Source: Eoetvoesia sp035555955 (lineage in GTDB: Bacteria > Pseudomonadota > Gammaproteobacteria > Burkholderiales > Burkholderiaceae_B). Taken from it: a stretch of DNA of 64,000 bases. The stretch spans positions 50,267-114,266 of the forward strand of contig NZ_DATMGA010000021.1 of the NCBI RefSeq assembly GCF_035555955.1. Direction: 5' to 3'. The position numbers were made by a program, and so were the translations under genes. Of this stretch, positions 41,433-49,896 are shown one piece after another. A model generated the notes under the pieces. That model saw nothing but the letters and a program-made list of their open reading frames with translations, was not told the origin of the DNA and did not search any database. Each line of letters opens with the position of its first letter. Position 1 is the stretch's first letter.

Positions 41433-42161
41433 GTGTCCACTACCCATACAGCCATCGTCACCGGCGGCAGCGCCGGCATCGGCGCCGAAATCAGCCGCCA
41501 GCTTCTGGATGCCGGCTATACCGTCATTTCCATGGCGCGCCGCGACCCGGACTTCACCCACGCCCGGCTGCATTCGGTGAAGGTCGACCTGCTGGATGCG
41601 CAGGCCACGCAGGCCGCCGCCGCCCAGGTAACCGGGGAATTCAAGGTTTCCCACCTTATCCATAACGCCGGCGTCATCTGGCCCCATCTGCTCGAAGAGG
41701 TCACGCTGGACGAGCTCCAGGGACTGACCCAGATCCACCTGGGGTCGGCCATGACGCTGGCCCAGGCCTGCCTGCCCGCCATGAAGGCGGCAAGTTTCGG
41801 CCGCATCGTGCTGATGTCCTCGCGCGGCGCGCTGGGCCTGCAAACCCGCACCGCCTACGCCGCCACCAAATCGGGCATGATAGGCATGGCCCGAACCTGG
41901 GCGCTGGAGCTGGCGCCCAAGGGCATCACCGTCAACGTCGTTTCGCCCGGCCCCATTCAAACCGACATGTTCTACGATGTGGTGGAAGCCGGCAGCGAAC
42001 GCGAAGCGAACATCGCCAAGGGCATTCCCGTGCAGCGCCTGGGCCGTTCCGACGACGTGGCGCGCGCCGTCATGTTCTTCGCCGACCCAGCCAACAGTTT
42101 CGTCACCGGCCAGAACCTCTACGTGTGCGGTGGCGCCAGCATAGGCTCCATCGTCATCTAG
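41433..42161 (+). CDS. Short-chain dehydrogenase/reductase (active-site complete)
   Basis: The protein has 242 residues from a GTG at 41433 after AGGAG. The cofactor motif is TGGSAGIG (10-17), NAG is present as HNAG near 78, and the catalytic Ser, Tyr and Lys lie in LMSSRGALGLQTRTAYAATK (about 129-149). PGPIQTD near 173 is also typical. In the proposed route it would act as the cis-dihydrodiol dehydrogenase after ring dioxygenation, giving dioxindole-3-acetate. Other roles, such as beta-hydroxyacyl-CoA oxidation, are possible. It is the last enzyme gene of the cluster, 24 bp after the cyclase. Confidence 0.88.
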   Translation: MSTTHTAIVTGGSAGIGAEISRQLLDAGYTVISMARRDPDFTHARLHSVKVDLLDAQATQAAAAQVTGEFKVSHLIHNAGVIWPHLLEEVTLDELQGLTQIHLGSAMTLAQACLPAMKAASFGRIVLMSSRGALGLQTRTAYAATKSGMIGMARTWALELAPKGITVNVVSPGPIQTDMFYDVVEAGSEREANIAKGIPVQRLGRSDDVARAVMFFADPANSFVTGQNLYVCGGASIGSIVI

Positions 42162-42345
42162 ATTTCTCCGAAGAAACCCTGCAACTCGTCGCAAAAAGGA
42201 GCTTTGCGTCCATAAATGTTGGACAATGCCGATGAGTGGTTTTATTGTTATCCAAGGCCATCCAGACGCCGGCCTTTGCAGACAAGGCGTTCAACAATAA
42301 CAGGCTGCCTTTTTTTCCATCCCTAACCGAACGAGAAAAACTATT

Positions 42346-43494
42346 ATGAAGATCAGACAAATCGCAATCGCCCTCACCGTTCTGTCGGCGTTCAGCGCCG
42401 CGCCGGCGCTGGCTCAGGTAAAAATCGGCGTGGTCACCTCGGCCACCGGCCCGACCGCGCTGGTGGGCAAGTCGCAACGCAACACGGTTCCGCTGCTGCC
42501 CACGAAAATCGGCGACCTCACCGTCAAGTACATTTCGCTGGACGACGGCAGCGATCCCACCAAGTCGGTCACCGACTTCAAGAAGCTGATCACCGAAGAC
42601 CACGTCGACGCGCTGATCGGGCCGTCGGGCTCGCCCAACGCCATGAGCGTGATCCAGTTCGCGGCCGATTCGGGCACGCCCATGCTGGCGCCGGTGGGTA
42701 CCGCCTCGGTCGTGCTGCCCATGTCGCCGGAAAAGAAATGGGTGTTCAAGACCACCCAGAACACCGACATCATCGCCGACGCTCTCATCAAGCACATGGT
42801 CAAGACGGGAGTCAAGACCCTGGGCTTCATCGGCCTGAACGACGCCTTCGGTGAAGACTGGCTGAACGTCATCAGCAAGATGGCGGCCGCACACAACATC
42901 AAGATCGTCGCCACCGAGCGCTACCAGCGTTCCGACAGCTCGGTAACCGGCCAGGCGCTGAAGATTTTCGCGGCCAAGCCCGACGCAGTGCTGATCGCCG
43001 GCACCGGTGCAGCCGCGGTTCTGCCCGAGGTCACGCTGTACAAGCAGGGCTACAAGGGTACGTTCTATCAAACGCACGGTGCGGCGCTGCCTGCTTTCCT
43101 GAAGCTGGGCGGCAAGGATGTGGAAGGCACGGTGCTGGCGGCCAGCCTGATGCTGGTCCTGCCTGAAATCCCCAACAGCAATGCATCGAAGAAGGTGGCC
43201 GAGGACTATATCGCCCGCTACGAGAAGATGTACGGCGAGAAGCCGGCGACGTTCGGTGCGAATGTGTACGACGCGGGGCTGTTGCTCGAGCACGCGATTC
43301 CCAAGGCCGAAAAGGTGGCCAAGCCCGGCACCAAGGAGTTCCGCAGCGCTTTGCGCGATGCGCTGGAGCAAACGAAAGAGCTGGTGGCTACTCAAGGCGT
43401 CTACAACATGACGCCTGAAGACCACAGCGGCTTCGACCAACGCGGCCGCGAGCTGATCACGGTCAAGGATGGCCAGTGGCACTTGCTGAAGTAA
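42346..43494 (+). CDS. LivK-type periplasmic solute-binding protein of the indole-acid cluster
   Basis: The protein has 382 residues with a signal peptide (residues 1-24, ending ALAQ) and the type I binding fold (VKIGVVTSATGPTALVGKSQRN, GPSGSPNAMSVIQFAADSGTPMLAP, FGANVYDAGLLLEHA). It follows the SDR after a 184-bp gap with an 8-bp inverted repeat (TTATTGTT at 42242-42249, AACAATAA at 42293-42300). It probably captures the substrate of the pathway, for example an indole or aromatic acid, for an ABC importer. No permease or ATPase follows; a terminator-like hairpin does. Like the protein at 3663 it is an orphan. Confidence 0.87.
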   Translation: MKIRQIAIALTVLSAFSAAPALAQVKIGVVTSATGPTALVGKSQRNTVPLLPTKIGDLTVKYISLDDGSDPTKSVTDFKKLITEDHVDALIGPSGSPNAMSVIQFAADSGTPMLAPVGTASVVLPMSPEKKWVFKTTQNTDIIADALIKHMVKTGVKTLGFIGLNDAFGEDWLNVISKMAAAHNIKIVATERYQRSDSSVTGQALKIFAAKPDAVLIAGTGAAAVLPEVTLYKQGYKGTFYQTHGAALPAFLKLGGKDVEGTVLAASLMLVLPEIPNSNASKKVAEDYIARYEKMYGEKPATFGANVYDAGLLLEHAIPKAEKVAKPGTKEFRSALRDALEQTKELVATQGVYNMTPEDHSGFDQRGRELITVKDGQWHLLK

Positions 43495-43525
43495 ACGGCT
43501 GAGTTTCGTCAGCTTAGCGGTTCAG

Positions 43526-43551
43526 GGGCCCGGTCATTGACTGGGCTCTTT
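43526..43551 (+). terminator. Terminator-like hairpin after the solute-binding protein gene
   Basis: GGGCCCGGTC (43526-43535), ATT loop, GACTGGGCTC (43539-43548) form a 10-bp stem with two wobble pairs, followed by only three T. It is a plausible but weak rho-independent terminator for the cluster. Confidence 0.6.
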
Positions 43552-43660
43552 GCTTATGAGCCGATGTTTTATTTGAGGGTGTTTATTTCGATGGGTAGTT
43601 TTAGGTAAGCTAATTTTGAAGCTATCGTTTATTTCGGTCGGCATGTTCTGAGTTCTTTAG

Positions 43661-43887
43661 CGGCCGTGGCGTGCCTGCACCGGCGCGCTCAGGTCGCTGC
43701 GGCCTCGGCTATGCCGAGGCTTCCCATGGCGACAACCGTTTTCGGGCGCTCACAGAACTCGGACGAACGGCCAGCCCCCGGCTGGCCGTAAACGCCGTCC
43801 TCAAACAGCTGTTCGCTTGCACCCCGAAAACGGCCGCCGCCATGGCTTGCTCCAACTTCGTTTGCCGGCACAGGCACGCCACGGCCT
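43661..43887. repeat. 227-bp foldback element with nested hairpins
   Basis: GGCCGTGGCGTGCCT (43662-43676) is perfectly inverted at 43872-43886, and pairing continues inward. Inside are a perfect hairpin (GCCTCGGC, TAT, GCCGAGGC; 43702-43720), a 23-bp imperfect pairing (43724-43746 with 43823-43845, sharing CCATGGCG and CCGTTTTCGGG) and a central 10-bp hairpin (43767-43776 with 43780-43789). It lies between convergent genes. The form suggests a miniature mobile element or structured RNA. Peptides encoded in it look like by-products of the repeat. Confidence 0.75.
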
Positions 43888-43913
43888 CATGATTGCGATT
43901 AGTGGCGCCTGAG

Positions 43914-44558
43914 TCACGAACCCGTGCCCAGCATTGGCTTCAAATGCTTCCAGACATTGTCCGCGAGGATGGATTGGGCTTGTTCGTTGGGGTGTATGCC
44001 GTCGGCCTGGAATAACGCCTTGTTGGTGGCCATGCCTTCCATGAGGAAGGGAACCAGGCCTGTGTGATGGGCTGCGGCGACCTGGGGGAACAGGTCGCGG
44101 AACTGTTCGGTGTAGGCGCGCCCGTAGTTGGAGGGGATTTGCATGCCCACCAGCAGTACTCGGGCCCCGGCTTTTTGCGCCTCGACGGTCATGGCGGAAA
44201 GGTTGTCCTGGGTCATTTTTAGCGACAGCCCGCGCAGGGCATCGTTGCTGCCCAGCTCGAGAATGACGATGCTGGGCTTGTAGCGCGCCAGCGCCGCTGG
44301 CAGGCGGCTGCGGCCGCCGCTGGTGGTGTCGCCGCTGATGCTGGCGTTATGGATGGCGCCGCCGTATTTTTCCGATTCCAGCTTTTCGGCCACAATGCCC
44401 ACCCAGCCCGAGCCGCGCTGCAAACCGTATTCCGCCGAGAGGCTGTCGCCGATTACAAGAATGTCCTTGTGGTTGGTGCTTGCCGCGGCGTGCGCGGCGG
44501 CGGGCAGCCAGGCGGCGCAGCACAATGCGGCAATGAATGAACGTCGGCGGATACGCAT
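43914..44558 (-). CDS. tesA: TesA-like GDSL esterase (acyl-CoA thioesterase I / lysophospholipase L1)
   Basis: The protein has 214 residues with a signal peptide (residues 1-25, AAHAAA), so it is periplasmic. SGNH hydrolase blocks are complete: GDSLSAEYG with nucleophile S39, an ISGDTTSGG glycine block near 72, GSNDALRG with the oxyanion Asn near 101, and DGIHPN with the catalytic Asp and His near 194-197. TesA hydrolyses acyl thioesters, lysophospholipids and aryl esters. It is divergent from the ABC ATPase gene, the same arrangement as tesA and ybbA in E. coli, which supports the name. Confidence 0.92.
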   Translation of the reverse strand: MRIRRRSFIAALCCAAWLPAAAHAAASTNHKDILVIGDSLSAEYGLQRGSGWVGIVAEKLESEKYGGAIHNASISGDTTSGGRSRLPAALARYKPSIVILELGSNDALRGLSLKMTQDNLSAMTVEAQKAGARVLLVGMQIPSNYGRAYTEQFRDLFPQVAAAHHTGLVPFLMEGMATNKALFQADGIHPNEQAQSILADNVWKHLKPMLGTGS

Positions 44559-44818
44559 GTCTGATTCCTGTTCGATCGGAGCCTGTCAACGCGTATCAAG
44601 GCGACTCTTTGATGCGGGCCGACAGGTTCCAAAGCAGAGTATTCCTGCGGCACCGTTCTGTCGTCGAACTTCATGTCGTTTAACATCGGGCTCCGCTTTA
44701 TGAATATTCCGATCGTACCGTATAAAGCAGGGCAAAGCCTTCGATAGCACGGCGTAAGTAAGGTAAAGTATCCCTCGCGTTGCAATATCCCGGAATCACT
44801 GTAGGCAAGTCCCCAAGC

Positions 44819-45505
44819 ATGACTAATACCCATTCGATCGAAGTCAAAAACCTTTGCCGCCAGGTGGCGGATTCTTCGGGCACGCTGGATATTCTGGACG
44901 ATGTCAGTTTCACGGTCGAGGCGGGCGAGGCCGTGGCAATAACGGGCAGTTCGGGGTCGGGTAAGTCGACGTTGCTGGGCTTGATGGCGGGGCTGGACGT
45001 GCCGACTTCGGGCGAGGTGGTCTTGCTGGGCCAGCCCATGTTCGCGCTGGATGAGGAAGCGCGTGCAGCATTCCGGGCGCGCCATGTGGGCTTCGTGTTT
45101 CAGTCCTTTCAGTTGCTTCCCAACCTGACGGCACTGGAAAACGTCATGCTGCCGCTGGAGCTTGCAGGCCGCGCGGCGCGCGATGAGGCCTGCGCCGCGC
45201 TGGAGCGCGTGGGCATGCAGGCGCGCCTGCATCATTATCCGAAAACCTTGTCGGGAGGCGAGCAGCAGCGCGTGTCGCTGGCGCGCGCCTTCGTCATGCA
45301 GCCGCGGCTGCTGTTCGTGGACGAACCCACGGGCAGCCTGGACGAGCGCAACGGCGCTCTGGTCATCGACCTTATGTTTTCCCTGCTCGACGAAGGCGAT
45401 GCCACACTGGTTCTGGTAACGCACGATCCCGCGCTGGCCTCGCGCTGCCAGCGTATATTGTGCTTGCACGGCGGACGCCTGGTGGTGCCGGAGCCGCAAG
45501 CATGA
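44819..45505 (+). CDS. ybbA: YbbA-like ABC transporter ATPase (LolD/MacB-type)
   Basis: From the ATG at 44819 the protein has 228 residues. Walker A is GSSGSGKST (near 43), the Q-loop is VFQSFQLLPNLTALENVMLPLEL, the signature is LSGGEQQRVSLARAF and Walker B is LLFVDEPTGSLD. This subfamily works with FtsX-like permeases such as YbbP in extracting or exporting lipoproteins and hydrophobic compounds. The expected ybbP gene does not follow; an EamA transporter gene does, overlapping by 4 bp. The permease partner must be encoded elsewhere or lost. Confidence 0.88.
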   Translation: MTNTHSIEVKNLCRQVADSSGTLDILDDVSFTVEAGEAVAITGSSGSGKSTLLGLMAGLDVPTSGEVVLLGQPMFALDEEARAAFRARHVGFVFQSFQLLPNLTALENVMLPLELAGRAARDEACAALERVGMQARLHHYPKTLSGGEQQRVSLARAFVMQPRLLFVDEPTGSLDERNGALVIDLMFSLLDEGDATLVLVTHDPALASRCQRILCLHGGRLVVPEPQA

Positions 45506-46386
45506 TGGTGTTGTTGCTGACGGGGCTGTTCGTCTTTACGTGGTCCAGCGGCTTCGTCGTCGCCAAGGTGATCGTGCCGTACGCCGACCCCACCTTGTTC
45601 CTGTTTGTGCGTGTCTGTATTTCGGCCGTCATCTTCGGCGTGGTGGCGCTGCGCGCCGATGTGCGCTGGCCGTCCTGGCGCGAAGTGCCCAAGCATCTGC
45701 TGGCGGGGATGTTGCTGCAGGGGCTTTACCTTTCGGCCACATACTGGGCGGTGGCCGACGGCCTGCCGCCAGCCGTGATGGCGTTGCTGGGTTCGCTACA
45801 GCCCTTGCTTACTGCCGTATTGGCCATTCCCATTCTCAAGGAAATCCCCACCCGGCGGATCTGGCTGGGCCTGGCGCTTGGGGTCGTTGGCGTGTTCTGC
45901 GTGATTCAGCCGGCGCTCGGCGCCGTCGGTGACGCGTCGTTCACGATTGGCGCGATCATGACGGGGCTATTGGCCGTATTGTCCATCACATTCGGAACCA
46001 TATTGCAAAAAACCTCCATCGCGGCCGTCGACATTCGCGTGTCGTCGGTGCTGCAGAACATAGGCACCGTGTTATTTACGGGCCTGTTCGTGTGGATACG
46101 GGGCGAGCATCGCTGGGTATGGTCGCCGCAGCTGTGGGCATCGTTGTTATGGGCGTCGGTGGTGCTGACGTGCATAGGGACAGTGCTGCTTTTGTGGATT
46201 ATCCGCCGAGGGCAAGTCGCTAAGGCGGCTTCGCTGATGTTCCTGGCCCCGCCGCTGGCAGCGGTCGAAGCCTATGTGCTGTTTGGCGATAAGCTGGGGC
46301 TGGTGCAATTGGCGGGTTTTGCTCTGGCCCTCATTGGCGTGGCCACTTGCAATATGCGTCGTCCGCTCAGGCCGTCGGTCGATTAA
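45502..46386 (+). CDS. EamA/DMT family metabolite exporter
   Basis: The protein has 294 residues and ten membrane helices in two EamA repeats (about 5-135 and 150-285). Hallmarks are WSSGFVVAKVIVPYADPTLFLFVRV in the first repeat, a YLSATYWAVADGLPPAVMALLGSLQPLLTA stretch, and SLMFLAPPLAAVEAYVLFGDKL with ALALIGVATCN in the second. DMT proteins of this kind export amino acids or other small metabolites, or take some up. It is translationally coupled (ATGA) to the upstream ATPase gene, although the two families do not usually cooperate. Substrate unknown. Confidence 0.87.
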   Translation: MMVLLLTGLFVFTWSSGFVVAKVIVPYADPTLFLFVRVCISAVIFGVVALRADVRWPSWREVPKHLLAGMLLQGLYLSATYWAVADGLPPAVMALLGSLQPLLTAVLAIPILKEIPTRRIWLGLALGVVGVFCVIQPALGAVGDASFTIGAIMTGLLAVLSITFGTILQKTSIAAVDIRVSSVLQNIGTVLFTGLFVWIRGEHRWVWSPQLWASLLWASVVLTCIGTVLLLWIIRRGQVAKAASLMFLAPPLAAVEAYVLFGDKLGLVQLAGFALALIGVATCNMRRPLRPSVD

Positions 46387-46415
46387 CGAGAGGGCAAGGC
46401 GGTGAAGGAATTCCT

Positions 46416-47252
46416 ATGTTTCGCTTGATTACGCTTTGCTGCGCGCTGTGGTTTGTCGGGGTGGCGCATGCCCAAGGCTATATTGGCCGGATGCTGAATC
46501 ATCCTGTGCCGGGCGGCATTGCCGTCGTGGAGTTGGGGCAGGGCCAGGCGCCCGGCGTTACCTACGAAAAACGATCCGTGATGGTGGTGCGCGATACGAA
46601 TCAGCAATGGGTGGCTGTGGTGGGTCTGGGCCTGAAAACGCCCACCGGTGAGCAAAGCTTGGAGGTCAGCGATGGCAAGACGCGCCGCCGCGTTCCGTTC
46701 CAGGTGGGGACGAAGCACTACAAAGAACAGCACATCACGCTGAAGAACAAGAAACAGGTCAATCCGGATCCCGCGCAGCTTGTCCGGTTCGAGCGCGAGT
46801 ACGCGGCCCAGATCCGTGCGTACGAGCAGTTTCGCCCAGTGACGCCCAGCAATGTGCTGCTGGACAGGCCGGTCAGCGGCGGACGCCTTTCCAGTCCTTT
46901 CGGGCTACGGCGGTTTTTCAATGGCGAAGAGCGCAATCCGCATTCCGGCCTGGACTTCGCCGTGCAGGCGGGTACGCAGGTCAAGGCGCCGGCCGACGGC
47001 GTGGTGACGATCGTCGACGACTACTTCTTCAATGGCAAGACGGTGTTCATCGACCACGGGCAGGGCCTGGTGACCATGTATTGCCATCTGTCCGCGTTCG
47101 ACGTGGTTGTCGGGCAAACGGTGAAGCGCGGCCAGGTCATCGCCCGCGTGGGTTCGACCGGAAGGGCGACGGGGCCGCACCTGCACTGGAATGTAAGCCT
47201 TAACGGCCAGAGGGTGGATCCAGCGATATTCATCGGGGCTTTCCAGCCCTGA
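46416..47252 (+). CDS. M23 family metallopeptidase (LytM-type peptidoglycan endopeptidase)
   Basis: From the ATG at 46416 (AAGGAA site) the protein has 278 residues with a signal peptide (1-20, AHAQ). The N-terminal half is a beta-rich domain (about 20-135). The peptidase domain has SSPFGLRRFFNGEERNPHSGLDFAV with the zinc ligands H and D of HxxxD near 185-189, GKTVFIDHGQGLVTMYCHLS near 222 and the final HLHW near 260. All zinc and catalytic residues are present, so an active DD-endopeptidase cutting peptidoglycan cross-links is expected in the periplasm. It lies convergent with spoT. Confidence 0.92.
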   Translation: MFRLITLCCALWFVGVAHAQGYIGRMLNHPVPGGIAVVELGQGQAPGVTYEKRSVMVVRDTNQQWVAVVGLGLKTPTGEQSLEVSDGKTRRRVPFQVGTKHYKEQHITLKNKKQVNPDPAQLVRFEREYAAQIRAYEQFRPVTPSNVLLDRPVSGGRLSSPFGLRRFFNGEERNPHSGLDFAVQAGTQVKAPADGVVTIVDDYFFNGKTVFIDHGQGLVTMYCHLSAFDVVVGQTVKRGQVIARVGSTGRATGPHLHWNVSLNGQRVDPAIFIGAFQP

Positions 47253-47367
47253 TCCGGCGAGCCGGGAGGCCATGGGCAGACCCCGGCGGGCGGCTTTCAG
47301 CTCGGGCATCGGGGGGCGCAAGAACAAGAAGAACCGCGGGAGACACCGTGCGGCGGCCTTCGGTGCT

Positions 47368-49638
47368 CTAACCTTTGAGGCGGACGATTTTTTGCACCTG
47401 CGGCACGTGGCGTATGGCCCGTATGACCTGGGCCAGGTGCTTGCGGCTGTCCACCTGGACGGTAAGGTGCAGCACGCCGGTGGCCGTGGCCTCGTCCTGC
47501 ATGGTCAAGTGGATGATGTTGGAGTCGGCGTCGGTGATCTCGGCGGCCAGGCGGCCCAGCACGCCGCGCTCGTTGATGACGGTGACATCCAGGCGGGTGG
47601 AAAGATGGCGCGCGGTATTGGTGTCCCAGGCCACGGGTATCCAGCGTTCGGGTTCGCGGGCGCGCTGGCGCTGCGCCACCGCGCACTCCTCCATGTGCAC
47701 GACCAGGCCGTGGCCCAGACGGATGCCGCCGATGATGGCGTCTCCGGGCAGCGGGCCGCAGCAGGGCGCAAGCTGCACCGCCTGGCCTTCGTTGCCATGG
47801 ATGAGGATGGGCGTGGCGGCCGTGGAGGTGATTTCGTCGACGGCGGCGGCCGTAGTGGCCAGCATGGCGTTTTCGGGGGCGAAGCGACGCGCCACGACCG
47901 CGGCCAGGCGCTTGCCCAGCCCGATGTCGGCCAGGATTTCCTCGCGCGAGGTGGCGCCCGAGCCCTTGGCCAGTTTTTCCCATTCGGGATCGTCGTCGGC
48001 CGGGTGGGGCAGCTTCAGTTCGTTGAATGCCTGGTTGAGCAGGCGCTGCCCGAAAGCCACGGATTCTTCGTACTTGACGGTGCGCAGGTAATGGCGGATT
48101 TCCGAACGGGCCCGTCCGGTGCGCACGTAATTGAGCCATTGCGCGCTGGGGCGGGACGCGGGCGAGGTAATGATTTCGATGGAGTCGCCGCTGCGCAGCT
48201 CGGTGCGCAACGGCGAGAATTCGCCGTTGATCTTCGAGGCGATGGCCTGGTTGCCGATGTCGGTATGGATGGTGTAGGCGAAGTCCACCGGTGTGGCGCC
48301 GCGCGGCAGCGAAATGATTTTCCCCTGGGGCGTGAAGACATAGACGGCGTCGGGAAAGAGGTCGACCTTGACGTGCTCGAGGAATTCGCCTGAATCGCCG
48401 GTCTGGCTCTGGATGTCGAGCAGGGACTGCAGCCACTGGTGAGTGCGCTTCTGCAGGTTGTTGAGCGTGACGTCGTCTTCTTTGTACAGCCAGTGCGAGG
48501 CTACGCCTTCCTCGGCCACGTGGTCCATTTCGCGTGTGCGGAACTGGAACTCCACCGGCGTGCCGTAGGGCCCCACCAAAGTGGTGTGCAGGGATTGGTA
48601 GCCATTGAGCTTGGGAATGGCGATGTAGTCCTTGAACTTGCCCGGAACCGGCCGATACAGTTGATGCAGGGTGCCCAGCGCCAGATAGCATTCGGGCAGG
48701 GTGTGCACGATGACGCGAAAACCATAGATGTCGAGCACGTCGGAAAACGATTTTTTTTGCTCGGTCATCTTGGTGTAGATGCTGTACAGCGACTTTTCGC
48801 GCCCGTTGACTTCGGCCTCGATGCCGGCCGCGGGCAGCGCGATTTTCACGGCCTCGGTGATCTTGCTCAGGACTTCGCGGCGGTTGCCGCGCGCGGCCAT
48901 GAGGGCTTTGTGCAGCACTCGGTAGCGGTTGGGGTAAATGGCCTGAAAGCACAGATCCTGAAGCTCGCGGAACAGGGCATTGAGGCCCAGCCGGTGCGCG
49001 ATGGGCGAATAGATGTCCAGGGTTTCGCGGGCGACGCGGCGGCGTTTTTCGGGATTGACCGCATTGAGCGTGCGCATGTTGTGCAGGCGGTCGGCCAGCT
49101 TGATGAGGATGACGCGCACGTCGCGCGCCATGGCAAGCAGCATTTTGCGGAAGCTTTCGGCCTGCTGCTCGGCCTTGGTGGCGAACTCCAGGCGATCCAA
49201 CTTGGACAGCCCGTCGACGATCTCGGCGACGTCGGCGCTGAATTTTTCAGCCAGCTCTTGCTTGGGAATGCCCTGATCCTCGATGACGTCGTGCAGCAGG
49301 GCTGCCATGAGCGAGTCGGCGTCGAGCTTCCAGCCGGCACAGATCTCGGTAACGGCTATGGGGTGGGATATATAGGGTTCGCCGCTGGCCCGGAACTGGC
49401 CCAGGTGGGCCTGGTCGGCGAAGCGGTAGGCTTCCTTGACGCGCTCGACGTCTTTGGCGTCGAGATACTGGCTGATGATTTTGGTCAGCGGCGCCAGCGA
49501 TGCAATGGTGCTAGGGGGCGTGTCGGCAGCGGGCGAGGGCGGCGCCGGGCGTTTGGTCTGGCGCCTGCGCAGGCGAGGCCCCTTTTTGAGTACGGCCAGC
49601 AGCCCTGACGATGCACCGCGTAGACTGGAAAACGCCAT
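47368..49638 (-). CDS. spoT: Bifunctional (p)ppGpp synthase/hydrolase
   Basis: The protein has 756 residues with the full RSH domain order. The HD hydrolase domain is at about 65-220 (HPIAVTEICAGWKLDADSLMAALLHDVIED, then KLADRLHNMRTL). The synthase domain is at about 265-375 (GREKSLYSIYTKM, DVLDIYGFRVIV, GYQSLHTTLVGPYGTPVEFQFRT). TGS follows at about 420-480 (VYVFTPQGKIISLPRGATPVDFAYTIHT), and a helical/Zn-finger-like part and ACT domain close the protein (ERGVLGRLAAEITDADSNI). It adjusts alarmone levels in starvation. It lies downstream of gmk and rpoZ on the same strand, 14 bp from rpoZ, the usual arrangement. Confidence 0.97.
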   Translation of the reverse strand: MAFSSLRGASSGLLAVLKKGPRLRRRQTKRPAPPSPAADTPPSTIASLAPLTKIISQYLDAKDVERVKEAYRFADQAHLGQFRASGEPYISHPIAVTEICAGWKLDADSLMAALLHDVIEDQGIPKQELAEKFSADVAEIVDGLSKLDRLEFATKAEQQAESFRKMLLAMARDVRVILIKLADRLHNMRTLNAVNPEKRRRVARETLDIYSPIAHRLGLNALFRELQDLCFQAIYPNRYRVLHKALMAARGNRREVLSKITEAVKIALPAAGIEAEVNGREKSLYSIYTKMTEQKKSFSDVLDIYGFRVIVHTLPECYLALGTLHQLYRPVPGKFKDYIAIPKLNGYQSLHTTLVGPYGTPVEFQFRTREMDHVAEEGVASHWLYKEDDVTLNNLQKRTHQWLQSLLDIQSQTGDSGEFLEHVKVDLFPDAVYVFTPQGKIISLPRGATPVDFAYTIHTDIGNQAIASKINGEFSPLRTELRSGDSIEIITSPASRPSAQWLNYVRTGRARSEIRHYLRTVKYEESVAFGQRLLNQAFNELKLPHPADDDPEWEKLAKGSGATSREEILADIGLGKRLAAVVARRFAPENAMLATTAAAVDEITSTAATPILIHGNEGQAVQLAPCCGPLPGDAIIGGIRLGHGLVVHMEECAVAQRQRAREPERWIPVAWDTNTARHLSTRLDVTVINERGVLGRLAAEITDADSNIIHLTMQDEATATGVLHLTVQVDSRKHLAQVIRAIRHVPQVQKIVRLKG

Positions 49639-49652
49639 GGGGCCGCCGTTGA

Positions 49653-49856
49653 TCAGGAGGGGACTTTACGCAGCATTTCCAGGCCGGTAACGCCATCCGC
49701 GATTTCGCGCAGGGCCGTGACAGTGGGTTTGTCGTCGCTGGCGATGCGGGCTTCGTGGCCTTGGGCCAGTTCGCGGGCTCGATAGGTGGCTGCCAGAGTC
49801 AGGTTGAAACGATTGGGGATTTTTTCGAGGCAATCTTCGACGGTGATGCGGGCCAT
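49653..49856 (-). CDS. rpoZ: RNA polymerase omega subunit
   Basis: The 67-residue protein reads MARITVEDCLEKIPNRFNLTL, then ATYRARELAQGHEARIASDDKPTVTALREIA, the hallmark of omega. Omega helps assemble beta' and mediates ppGpp sensitivity at one site. It sits between gmk and spoT in the usual operon, so genes for alarmone metabolism and one of its targets are made together. Confidence 0.96.
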   Translation of the reverse strand: MARITVEDCLEKIPNRFNLTLAATYRARELAQGHEARIASDDKPTVTALREIADGVTGLEMLRKVPS

Positions 49857-49896
49857 ACGGGTGTGTCCTGTGTGCGAAAAAGAAAACGAAGAGGCG

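Noticed and set aside
26537..43494. The 26.5-43.5 kb stretch as a recently acquired island
   Set aside because: No integrase, tRNA, transposase or attachment repeats were seen, and base composition and codon use look like those of the flanking core genes.
43671..43892. 73-codon plus-strand frame inside the foldback element
   Set aside because: Its limits coincide with the repeat arms and the peptide has no motif; similar hypothetical proteins are usually translated repeats.
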